Shown here piece after piece: positions 1 through 5,528 of a stretch of 5,699 bases of DNA. A model generated the notes under the pieces. The model was not told where the DNA came from. It was given only the letters and a program-made list of their open reading frames with translations, and did no database searches. The stretch lies in NCBI GenBank assembly GCA_035252155.1, contig DATFDL010000110.1, forward strand, positions 1 to 5,699, read 5' to 3'. The translations under genes were made by a program, and so were the position numbers. The DNA is from JAICLL01 sp035252155 (GTDB lineage Bacteria; Planctomycetota; Planctomycetia; Pirellulales; JAICIG01). Every line of letters begins with the position of its first letter. Position 1 is the stretch's first letter.

Positions 1-183
1 GGCCAGGGTACTTTACCTCGTCAGTCAGTACGTCATTTATTTGCCCGGTCATGCCTGAAAAAACGCACCACCGCCCGACCTAACGGCGTTACCCCCGCCC
101 ACCGATCCTGCGGACGAGGCACGATGTGTAGATACCGATGCCCGGAGGGGGAGGAATGCGTAGGTAGACCGATGAGCGGAGAG
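1..183. other. Unassigned sequence downstream of tRNA-Ser
   Basis: I see no gene here. The open frames that cross it run through the tRNA gene and have no recognisable product. No obvious terminator hairpin with a T-run follows the tRNA, and I see no partial duplicate of the tRNA 3' end that would mark an integrated element. Confidence 0.5.
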
Positions 184-270
184 CGGATGGGGAGGGATTC
201 GAACCCCCGTTGGACTCACGCCCAAAGCAGTTTTCAAGACTGCCGCCTTCGACCACTCGGCCACCCATCC
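184..270 (-). tRNA. tRNA-Ser, anticodon UGA
   Basis: This is a serine tRNA that reads UCA codons. The 7-bp acceptor stem is perfect: GGATGGG (complement of 270-264) pairs with CCCATCC (complement of 191-185). It is followed by G (complement of 184), the discriminator base typical of serine tRNAs. The D-arm region has the usual GGCCGAGTGG form. The anticodon stem GCAGT/ACTGC encloses the loop CTTGAAA, which gives anticodon TGA. A long class-II variable arm follows, then a T arm with GGTTCGAATCC. The total of 87 nt fits a class-II tRNA. The CCA end is not encoded, since the next bases are CTC. The gene lies downstream of the permease gene on the same strand but has its own candidate promoter. 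Confidence 0.96.
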
Positions 271-291
271 CAAGGACGCCAGCAAGAAAAC

Positions 292-319
292 TCTATCACC
301 GAGGCGATGATGATGTCTA
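292..319 (-). promoter_or_regulatory. Candidate promoter for tRNA-Ser
   Basis: On the minus strand TAGACA (complement of 319-314) matches the sigma-70 -35 consensus at five of six bases. It is followed after 16 nt by GATAGA (complement of 297-292), a poor -10 match. The -10 box ends 21 nt before the mature tRNA 5' end, which would leave a short leader for RNase P. The position is right but the -10 box is weak, so this is a suggestion only. Confidence 0.3.
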
Positions 320-394
320 GCCGGGCATCGCCGAGGCTCTGCACCAGCCAGCATTCAAGCACCAGCGCGGCCCATCGATTAAATCGTAGCTGAC

Positions 395-447
395 TTCGTG
401 AGAAGCCAGGCGGCCGCACTGGAATCCACGGCCACAATTCTCACGAA
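395..447 (-). terminator. Inverted repeat after the permease gene, possible terminator or 3'-end stem
   Basis: TTCGTGAGAA (395-404) and TTCTCACGAA (438-447) are perfect 10-bp inverted arms separated by 33 nt of GC-rich sequence that could fold further. The structure begins 11 nt past the permease stop codon, where a transcription terminator or 3'-stabilising stem would be expected. No T-run follows on the minus strand, so it is not a classic intrinsic terminator. A shorter palindrome, CGATT-A-AATCG, follows at 376-386. Confidence 0.35.
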
Positions 448-458
448 TTCTGCTACCG

Positions 459-1790
459 TTACTCGTGACGCAGGGCCTCGATGGGGTCCATCATCGCCGC
501 GCGACGGGCGGGATAAAGCCCGAACACCACCCCCACCAACACCGAAATCAAAAAGGCCACCGCCACCGACCAGTTGGCGATGATCGGCACCAGATTCTGA
601 ATCACTTCGGGCAGGTCTTTCATCCAGGCGGGAAATGCATGGTTCAATGTCCACCGCGTACTCCCGATGACGCTGCCGCAGGCGTAGCCGGCCAATACTC
701 CAAACAATCCGCCGGTCGCCGAAAGCACGATGGTTTCGGAAAGAAACTGCTGGATGATGTCGCGGCGCTTGGCGCCCAAAGCGCGGCGAATGCCGATCTC
801 GCGGGTCCGCTCGGTCACGGTCGCCAGCATGATGTTCATAATGCCGATGCCGCCCACCAACAGCGAGATGCCCGCGATCACCACCGACAATACCCGGAAC
901 ATCATCTGCAACACCTCGGCCTGCTTGAGCAGTTCCTTGGGCACGATTACCGAGTAGTCTTCGACCTTGTGAAATCGCTGCATGAGATTGCGGATGATGG
1001 CCGCGGTTTCCTCGACCTGGTCGATGCTGCCGACCGTGACGGTCAATTGGCTCAGTTCGACAATTTCTCCCTCGCGGCTGCCGGCCTTGCTGGTGAGCAC
1101 CTGGTCGCCGATGCGCACCCGCAAGGTCTCCAGGGGGATGTAGACGTCTTGGTTGTAGTCCTGACCGCTGAAGCTGCCGCCGATATTGCCCGACGCTGTC
1201 CGCTCGCGTGTCACGCCTACGACCACATAAAAATCTTTGTCGATCTGGATGGCCTTGCCCACCGGCTCTTCATAAGGAAAAAGCTCCTGGGCGGTTTTCG
1301 AGGCGAGCACGCAGATGTTGTCGACGCGGTCGAGATCGCGGTCGGTGATAAAGCGGCCATCGGCCATGCCGAGATTGTTCATCTGCAAATAGGCAGGCGT
1401 GCAACCGACCAACCGGATTTCAGACGTCCGCTCAATAAACCGCGCCTCCTTGGCGATCTCGCGTAGCGGCGTCGCGCGGCGGACTGTGGGAATGGTGCTG
1501 ACGATCCGCTTGAAGTCGTCGCGGAGCACGCCGTAACTGACGAACATGCCGGTCTGCATGCCCGACGACTGACCGGCGGGCTTGATGCTGCGGATGATGA
1601 TGTTCTCGGCGCCGAGATCCTTGATCTGCTGCTGGGCCTGATAGCTGACGCCTTCGCCCATAGCCACTAGCCAGATGACCGCGGTGACGCCGATCATGAT
1701 GCCCAGCACGGCCAAGACCGAGCGGAGCTTGTGCAGCAACAGGCTTTTGACGCCCAGCCGCAGAGTTTGCAGAAACTTCGAGCGCAGCAT
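459..1790 (-). CDS. MacB/FtsX-type ABC transporter permease (no ATPase domain)
   Basis: This is an inner-membrane permease of the MacB/LolC/FtsX superfamily, which works with an ATP-binding protein and often a periplasmic adaptor to move substrates across the envelope. The 443 residues match the layout of a stand-alone permease subunit. A first membrane helix lies at about 24-44, with the family-typical LRSVLAVLGIMIGV. A large periplasmic MacB_PCD-like domain covers about 45-295, and three further helices lie at about 298-325, 350-376 and 402-425. The family signature GGIGIMNIMLATVTERTREI spans about 313-332 and runs into GIRRALGA. The C-terminus has the usual GLYPARRAAMMDPIEALRHE form. There are no Walker A, Walker B or ABC signature motifs, unlike full-length MacB, where an N-terminal ATPase is fused to the permease. 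The start fits the family, but the 5' side has no Shine-Dalgarno; a heptamer repeat array occupies that space. It lies 58 bp downstream of the MacA-like adaptor gene and is probably co-transcribed with it. The substrate cannot be told from sequence. Confidence 0.93.
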   Translation of the reverse strand: MLRSKFLQTLRLGVKSLLLHKLRSVLAVLGIMIGVTAVIWLVAMGEGVSYQAQQQIKDLGAENIIIRSIKPAGQSSGMQTGMFVSYGVLRDDFKRIVSTIPTVRRATPLREIAKEARFIERTSEIRLVGCTPAYLQMNNLGMADGRFITDRDLDRVDNICVLASKTAQELFPYEEPVGKAIQIDKDFYVVVGVTRERTASGNIGGSFSGQDYNQDVYIPLETLRVRIGDQVLTSKAGSREGEIVELSQLTVTVGSIDQVEETAAIIRNLMQRFHKVEDYSVIVPKELLKQAEVLQMMFRVLSVVIAGISLLVGGIGIMNIMLATVTERTREIGIRRALGAKRRDIIQQFLSETIVLSATGGLFGVLAGYACGSVIGSTRWTLNHAFPAWMKDLPEVIQNLVPIIANWSVAVAFLISVLVGVVFGLYPARRAAMMDPIEALRHE

Positions 1791-1793
1791 CAG

Positions 1794-1835
1794 GGAGTGC
1801 GGAGTGTAGGATACGGAGTGCGGGGTGCTGGAAGC
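1794..1835. repeat. Degenerate heptamer tandem repeat (GGAGTGC type)
   Basis: The gap between the adaptor and permease genes divides into six in-phase seven-base units on the plus strand: GGAGTGC, GGAGTGT, AGGATAC, GGAGTGC, GGGGTGC and TGGAAGC. Four are close copies and two are decayed. In the transcribed (minus) sense the unit is GCACTCC. The array occupies most of the 58-bp gap and reaches to within 4 nt of the permease start codon, where a ribosome-binding site would normally sit. Confidence 0.7.
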
Positions 1836-1848
1836 CTAACGTGCGCCA

Positions 1849-3792
1849 TTATCGTCCGCCGCCCGGCGGTCCGCCACCACCGCCCGGAGGACCGCCACCC
1901 TGGCCACCGCCCCAGCCGCCTTGCTGCTGCATCTGCTTGCGGCGCTCTTCGGCTGCTTTATGCTCTTCGCGGTCGACAAAGCCGTCGCCGTTGGTATCGA
2001 TATATTGAAAGAACTGTTGGGCGAACTCGGGAAAGTCTTCCTTGGTGAGCTTGCCATCCTTGTCTTGATCCATTTCGGCGAAGGTTTTGGGCCGCGGGCG
2101 TTGGCCGCCCTGGCCGCCCGGCCCACCACGACCGGCCCCCGGCCCACCTGCATTCGGCCCACCTGCAGCCGGTCCGCCGGCGTTCGGTCCACCCGGACTC
2201 GGCTCGGCCTGTCCCGGTGCTGCCTGCGCAGCGCCGCCGCTCGGGGCGGCGGGGCCTGTCCCTGGTATTGTTCCACTCGCCGGCGTTTCCACTTTGGCCT
2301 GCGACGCCCCAAACCGCTGCGTGATGTCGACTTTTTCCATCTTGGACACGCTTTCGCTGGCGGCGGGAATGTCGGCCCGCGGATTCTGCAAGACGCGCTC
2401 GCCTTCCTTCAAGCCGTCGATAATTTCAAACACCGTGTCGTTGGTGCCGCCCAGCATCAGTTCACGCGGCTCGATGCCGTCGGAAGTCCGAACCCACGAA
2501 TAAAACTTGCCCCCTTTTTCGACGATGCACTGCACCGGGATCGTGAGCACGTCTTTTTTGTCTTCCACCAGAATCTCGACTTCCGCCGTCATGCCCGGCT
2601 TGAGCTCCTCGGGCTCGCCGTCGATTTTGACGATCGTGGCGTACTCCTTGACGCTGCCGCTGAACCAACTGGTGGGTTCGGGCTGATTGGCGATCGAGGC
2701 GATCTCTCCCTGAAACTCGCGGTCTTGGATTTTGATCCTGGCCCGCATGCCCAGGCGCAAGCGGTCCACTTTGGTTTCGTGAACCAGGGCCTTGACCTGC
2801 ATATTCTTCAGGTCGGGCATCCGCACGATCGCCTGGAACTGGTTCACCTGGGCGCCCTGTTCGATCTTCGGCCCTTGCTGGCCCCAGCGAGCGCCGCTGG
2901 TGTCGTTGGCATAGACCACCATGCCGTCATGCTTGGCGACGATCGTGCACTTGGCTTTCTGGTCTTCGTAGCGTTGTAGCTTGCGAGCTTCTTGAGTGAA
3001 CGAGTCGTTTTCGGCCTTCATCAGGGCCTCGGCGCCGTCGCGCTTGCTGGTCAGATCTTCCAGCATTTTTTGCTTCGTGAATTTGGCAAGCACGTCCTTC
3101 TTGGTCTCGGCCACCGCCATATTCAGCTTGGCCTGCTCAACCGCGAACTGTTTCGATTCGACGTCCAGCGCGGTGACAAAGCCCTTGCGGTGCATCTTCT
3201 CGCTGTATTGAAGCTGGTTCTCGGCAGTCGACTGATTCTGCCGGGCGACGACAATGTCGGCCTCAAGCTGCTGCATCTCTTGCATGAAGGTGCCTTCGCG
3301 GTACTCTTCGACGGCGATTTTGGCCGCTTCATAATTCTTTTCGGCCGTGATTTTCGACGCCTCGGCCTTCGATTTGACAATGTCCTGCGAAAGGATCGAC
3401 TCGTCGAGCGTCGAATAGTCGAGCTGCACCAGCAGATCGCCCTCTTTCACCTGGCTGCCGTCGGGCACGATCTCCAAGATGGTGATCGGCCCCGGCACTT
3501 CGCATTTGATCTCCAGGTTCTTCGAGCTTTCGACGTTGCCGTCTTCGGTGACCGTGATGAGCAGGTCGGTCCGCTTCACCTCGGTCGTCAGTACGTTGGC
3601 GAAAGCGTCGGTTGACGAGCGAGCAAAATAGCGCTGGTACGCGACGATCCCCGCACTGCCGAGCAGCAGAATGCCGGCGAACGAGACGACCCACTTCAGC
3701 CAGTTCCCTTGCCGGCGGCGCTTGGCCGGTCCCCCAAAGCCGTTGCCGAGCCGATTGGCGCCTAACTCACGCTGGACCGTCATGGGGTTCAT
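1849..3792 (-). CDS. MacA/HlyD-type periplasmic adaptor (membrane-fusion protein) with C-terminal EF-hand pair
   Basis: This is a membrane-anchored periplasmic adaptor that would link the MacB-like permease encoded just downstream to an outer-membrane or periplasmic partner. Counting from the ATG at 3792 (647 aa), a basic cytoplasmic stretch (KRRR) leads into one membrane helix at about 30-56. A lipoyl-like half-domain follows (about 95-125, with VPDGSQVKEGDLLVQLD), then a long Ala/Glu/Lys/Gln-rich coiled-coil hairpin (about 130-280), the second lipoyl half (TIVAKHDGMVVYAN), a beta-barrel (LRLGMRARIKI) and a MacA-type membrane-proximal domain (GLKEGERVL). The C-terminus departs from the family. 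A Gly/Pro/Ala-rich linker (about 510-567) leads to two EF-hand loops at about 575-586 and 599-610, and then to a GGGPPGGG tail. MacA-type adaptors are usually under 420 aa, so the extra length is this tail. An upstream in-frame GTG at 3855 would add 21 residues. I prefer 3792 because it puts the anchor nearer the N-terminus, although only a weak GGGGA precedes it. ATG at 3783 is also possible. Confidence 0.92.
   Translation of the reverse strand: MNPMTVQRELGANRLGNGFGGPAKRRRQGNWLKWVVSFAGILLLGSAGIVAYQRYFARSSTDAFANVLTTEVKRTDLLITVTEDGNVESSKNLEIKCEVPGPITILEIVPDGSQVKEGDLLVQLDYSTLDESILSQDIVKSKAEASKITAEKNYEAAKIAVEEYREGTFMQEMQQLEADIVVARQNQSTAENQLQYSEKMHRKGFVTALDVESKQFAVEQAKLNMAVAETKKDVLAKFTKQKMLEDLTSKRDGAEALMKAENDSFTQEARKLQRYEDQKAKCTIVAKHDGMVVYANDTSGARWGQQGPKIEQGAQVNQFQAIVRMPDLKNMQVKALVHETKVDRLRLGMRARIKIQDREFQGEIASIANQPEPTSWFSGSVKEYATIVKIDGEPEELKPGMTAEVEILVEDKKDVLTIPVQCIVEKGGKFYSWVRTSDGIEPRELMLGGTNDTVFEIIDGLKEGERVLQNPRADIPAASESVSKMEKVDITQRFGASQAKVETPASGTIPGTGPAAPSGGAAQAAPGQAEPSPGGPNAGGPAAGGPNAGGPGAGRGGPGGQGGQRPRPKTFAEMDQDKDGKLTKEDFPEFAQQFFQYIDTNGDGFVDREEHKAAEERRKQMQQQGGWGGGQGGGPPGGGGGPPGGGR
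1963..2070 (-). other. Paired EF-hand region within the adaptor gene
   Basis: Two 12-residue calcium-binding loops are encoded here, separated by one helix. The first (2070-2035) reads DQDKDGKLTKED, with Asp at positions 1, 3 and 5, Gly at 6, Leu at 8, and Asp rather than the usual Glu at 12. The second (1998-1963) reads DTNGDGFVDREE, with acidic or Asn ligands at 1, 3, 5 and 9, Gly at 6, Val at 8 and the canonical Glu at 12. The pair would be in the periplasm given the single N-terminal anchor. Calcium binding is inferred from the ligand pattern. Confidence 0.88.
2116..2193 (-). repeat. In-frame Gly/Pro/Asn/Ala repeat in the adaptor linker
   Basis: The linker before the EF-hands is built from short repeats of the form GGPNAGGPAAGGPNAGGPGAG. 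At the DNA level this shows as recurring GGCCCACCTGC-like blocks on the plus strand. Such low-complexity tracts are flexible spacers and tend to vary in length between strains. Confidence 0.75.
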
Positions 3793-3978
3793 TCGGATAG
3801 TCCCCGGAAAGAAAGAGAGAGTGCTGGGAGGGAAGACAGCCGGCGCGGCGAACACACCCAGGCCGGTAACGCTAACGCACCGCCAGTAAAGGATAGTGCG
3901 CTGGGCCCCGGCCGAGGTTACTCACCGGATCGTCCATTGTTCGCCGTGTCCAGCCGATTTGCAATCCCTGTTTCCCGT

Positions 3979-4034
3979 CGGGGGATGGCCTTCCAGGCCG
4001 TCTCATTCGGGGGATGGCCCTTCCCAGGCCGCCT
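3979..4034 (+). repeat. Two tandem units of a GGGGGATGGCC...AGGCCG repeat
   Basis: Unit 1 starts at 3979 (CGGGGGATGGCCTTCCAGG, then CCGTCT) and unit 2 at 4008 (CGGGGGATGGCCCTTCCCAG, then GCCGCCT), 29 bp apart. Unit 2 has two single-base expansions relative to unit 1 (CC to CCC before TT, and CC to CCC after it). Each unit carries a small palindrome. In unit 1, GGCCT (3987-3991) pairs with AGGCC (3995-3999) around a 3-nt loop, and the stem can be extended outward by GAT/GTC with one G-T pair. Confidence 0.75.
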
Positions 4035-4035
4035 T

Positions 4036-4067
4036 CTGTAGGGAACGGACTCCGTGCCGTTCCGCGA
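4036..4067 (+). repeat. 32-bp palindromic element, copy A
   Basis: The copy begins CTGTAGGGAACGG and ends GCCGTTCCGCGA. GGAACGG (4042-4048) pairs with CCGTTCC (4057-4063). It matches copies B (4094-4125, inverted) and C (5529-5560) over the whole 32 bp. It differs from them by a paired change in the stem, a mismatch just inside that pair, and a loop change shared with B. Confidence 0.85.
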
Positions 4068-4093
4068 GGGGCGAGTTGACCTCCACCCGCAGT

Positions 4094-4125
4094 TCGCGGA
4101 ACGCCACGGAGGGCGTTCCCTACAG
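4094..4125 (-). repeat. 32-bp palindromic element, copy B (inverted)
   Basis: Read on the minus strand, this copy begins CTGTAGGGAACGCC and ends GGCGTTCCGCGA, with stem arms of 8 bp around the loop CTCCGT. It differs from copy C by one loop base. It lies head-to-head with copy A across a 26-bp spacer (4068-4093), so the two together form a larger inverted repeat of 90 bp that could fold as one long stem. Confidence 0.87.
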
Positions 4126-4141
4126 GCCCGAAAAGTAGTAG

Positions 4142-4162
4142 CGGCTTTGTTTGTCAAAGCCG
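4142..4162 (-). terminator. CGGCTTTG/CAAAGCCG hairpin, possible terminator of the dehydratase transcript
   Basis: CGGCTTTG (4142-4149) and CAAAGCCG (4155-4162) form a perfect 8-bp stem with a 5-nt loop. On the minus strand the stem is followed by CTACTACTTTT, an imperfect T-rich stretch. It lies about 90 nt past the dehydratase stop codon. It could act as a weak intrinsic terminator or be one more dispersed hairpin repeat like its neighbours. Confidence 0.35.
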
Positions 4163-4188
4163 ATCCGACCAGCGATGAGACCCGTCCC

Positions 4189-4214
4189 GGCCGGCCACAA
4201 GGGCCGGGACTACC
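4189..4214 (+). repeat. GGCCGGCCAC repeat, unit 1
   Basis: This 26-bp unit (GGCCGGCCACAAGGGCC, then GGGACTACC) matches the unit at 4233-4258 at 24 of 26 positions. With its left flank it forms a strong hairpin: GTCCCGGCC (4184-4192) pairs with GGCCGGGAC (4202-4210), a perfect 9-bp stem with a 9-nt loop. Confidence 0.8.
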
Positions 4215-4232
4215 TCGTCGTAGCAGCGCGGC

Positions 4233-4258
4233 GGCCGGCCACGAGGGCCGGGGCTACC
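4233..4258 (+). repeat. GGCCGGCCAC repeat, unit 2, overlapping the dehydratase stop codon
   Basis: This second 26-bp unit (GGCCGGCCACGAGGGCC, then GGGGCTACC) lies 44 bp from the first. On the minus strand the unit starts GGTAG, and that TAG (4256-4254) is the stop codon of the dehydratase gene. The hairpin is shorter here (CGGCC at 4232-4236 with GGCCG at 4246-4250). Confidence 0.8.
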
Positions 4259-5498
4259 AGTCTACGACCGAGCCGTCGTCGGCGTCGTAGCTTTCTTGGC
4301 CGTGCCAATCGTGCCCGATCTTGGCGGCCACCGCGTCTTCGTCCAGTTCGATGCCTAGCCCCGGGCCGGTGGGCAAATCGAGATAGCCCTCCCGCACCGT
4401 AAAAGGCTGCTTCAAATAGCCTTCGCCCAGCGATACTTGTTCCTGGCAGAGAAAATTCGGGATCGAGGCGGCCAACTGCACTCCGGCGGCCAGCGAAATC
4501 GGCCCCAGCGGGTTGTGCGGGGCGACGGCCGCATAATAGGCCTCGGCCATGCCCGCAATCAGCCTGGCCTCGGTGATGCCGCCGGCATGGCACAAGTCTG
4601 GCTGCAAGATCGTGGCGGCCCGCTTTTCGAGCACCTCGCGAAAGCCCCACTTGGTAAACACCCGCTCGCCGGTGGCGATCGGCAGGTGCGTGCCGCGGGC
4701 GATTTCGGCCATCACTTCGTGGTTCTGGGCCTGGCACGGCTCTTCGACGAACATCGGTTGGTACGGCTCCAGCGCTTTGATGAACAGCTTGGCAGTGGCT
4801 GGGCTGATGGCGCCGTGAAAGTCGATGGCAAGGTCGACATCGTCGCCAGCCGTTTCTCGCAGTTCGGCGAACCGCTCGGCCGCATAGCGCACCTCGGCGG
4901 GCGTCTCGACATATCGGCTGGGGCGGCGCTTGGCCGGCCCCGTCTTGAACGCCGTGAAACCTTTCGCAAGAAATGCCTTGATGGCGGCGGGCGAACGGGC
5001 GTGGGCATAGACCCGCACCCGCTCGCGGGTCGGGCCGCCTAGCAGCTCGTAGACCGGCACACCCAGGGCCTTGCCTTTGATGTCCCATAGGGCCATGTCG
5101 ATGCCGCTGAGGGCGCTGGTCAAGATCGGCCCGCCGCGGTAGAAGGCGTGACGATAAATGGCTTGCCAATGATGGGCCACACGGCGCGGGTCTTTGCCCA
5201 GCAGATACGGCTCGATCTCTTTGACCGCCTCGGCCACCGTGCGTGCCCGGCCTTCGATCACCGGCTCGCCCAGGCCGACAATGCCGGCATCGGTATGCAC
5301 CTTGAGGAAGAGCCAGCGCGGCTTGACCAGCAAGGTTTCGAGCCGAGTGACCTTGATGGCCTCGCGGGCTTGCACGGGGGCGGTGGCATCGGCCCGTTCT
5401 TCAGCCTGTGCGATGGTCTGGGCGAGCCAACCGCCCACCCCCGCCGCGGTGCCGGCCAAGGCGGCACGGCGAGACACGCGAGTTTTTGGGATGTTCAT
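4254..5498 (-). CDS. D-galactonate dehydratase-like enolase-superfamily enzyme with Tat signal
   Basis: This is a Mg2+-dependent sugar-acid dehydratase of the mandelate racemase/muconate lactonizing enzyme group. The family enzyme DgoD converts D-galactonate to 2-keto-3-deoxy-D-galactonate. The 414-residue product is collinear with E. coli DgoD from about residue 50 on, sharing PRW(L/M)FLK, GEPVIEGRARTV, FYRGGPIL and SG/AGID(M/Q)ALWDIKGK. Metal ligands are D226 (in DFHG), E252 (in VEEP) and E278 (in TGERVF). Catalytic bases are H228 next to the first ligand and H328 (in APHNPLGP), paired with D301 (in LQPDLCHAGG); E353 sits in QEQ. The spacings agree with DgoD at every point I checked. Residues 7-34 form a Tat signal: SRRAALAG, a hydrophobic stretch, then AQAEE. 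Export from the cytoplasm is therefore predicted. Substrate could be another sugar acid, since the residues after FK at 184-185 (TG) differ from DgoD (LN). The ATG at 5498 has GGAG 12 nt upstream. The stop codon lies inside a repeat. Confidence 0.92.
   Translation of the reverse strand: MNIPKTRVSRRAALAGTAAGVGGWLAQTIAQAEERADATAPVQAREAIKVTRLETLLVKPRWLFLKVHTDAGIVGLGEPVIEGRARTVAEAVKEIEPYLLGKDPRRVAHHWQAIYRHAFYRGGPILTSALSGIDMALWDIKGKALGVPVYELLGGPTRERVRVYAHARSPAAIKAFLAKGFTAFKTGPAKRRPSRYVETPAEVRYAAERFAELRETAGDDVDLAIDFHGAISPATAKLFIKALEPYQPMFVEEPCQAQNHEVMAEIARGTHLPIATGERVFTKWGFREVLEKRAATILQPDLCHAGGITEARLIAGMAEAYYAAVAPHNPLGPISLAAGVQLAASIPNFLCQEQVSLGEGYLKQPFTVREGYLDLPTGPGLGIELDEDAVAAKIGHDWHGQESYDADDGSVVDW
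5414..5480 (-). other. Twin-arginine signal sequence of the dehydratase
   Basis: Codons 7-28 encode RVSRRAALAGTAAG followed by VGGWLAQT: a twin-arginine motif (S-R-R-x-x-L) followed by a moderately hydrophobic, Gly/Ala-rich segment, with AQA-E soon after as a possible cleavage site near residue 32. The twin arginines are R10 and R11. This is what a Tat-exported protein looks like. Some Tat-like leaders in planctomycetes may be retained as anchors. Confidence 0.75.
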
Positions 5499-5528
5499 GT
5501 TGGGGTAATGCTCCGAAAACCTGGTGGT

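Larger units (their letters stand above)
3793..4253. other. Repeat-rich intergenic region between the dehydratase and adaptor genes
   Basis: This region of about 460 bp has no gene I can support. Short open frames exist on both strands, but they are encoded by palindromic repeats and look like nothing known. The left part (3793-3978) must hold the adaptor promoter and leader, including a CT-rich tract on the minus strand, but I cannot pick a convincing promoter. The right part (3979-4253) is almost entirely repeats, listed separately: two 29-bp-spaced GGGGGATGGCC units, two inverted copies of a 32-bp hairpin element, one CGGCTTTG hairpin, and two GGCCGGCCAC units, the last of which runs into the dehydratase gene. 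Confidence 0.75.

Noticed and set aside
1..183. Integrated element at the tRNA-Ser gene
   Set aside because: Although tRNA 3' ends are common integration sites, I see no integrase and no repeat of the tRNA 3' end within the 183 bp available.
465..1466. Open frame of 333 codons on the plus strand
   Set aside because: It is antisense to the permease gene, its product is His/Asp/Gly-rich without known domains, and the minus-strand reading is a clear family match.
1921..2979. Open frame of 352 codons on the plus strand
   Set aside because: It is the reverse complement of the adaptor gene. High GC at third codon positions leaves long antisense frames, and the product has no recognisable motif.
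3793..3855. Upstream GTG start at 3855 for the adaptor gene
   Set aside because: It would add 21 residues unlike any adaptor leader before the basic anchor region, with no ribosome-binding site. ATG at 3792 is simpler, although the longer form is not excluded.
4036..4125. Insertion sequence or full MITE with target-site duplication
   Set aside because: I could not find matching short direct repeats flanking the inverted pair, and no transposase is present; a REP-like pair fits better.
3979..4258. CRISPR array
   Set aside because: The repeats belong to different families, have only two copies each with unequal spacing, and no cas gene is nearby.
3896..4290. Several short open frames on both strands in the repeat-rich gap
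   Set aside because: They are translations of palindromic repeats, have no ribosome-binding sites and overlap each other on both strands.
4210..5169. Second minus-strand frame of 319 codons across the dehydratase
   Set aside because: It is an arginine-rich out-of-frame shadow. The overlapping frame carries all enolase-superfamily residues.
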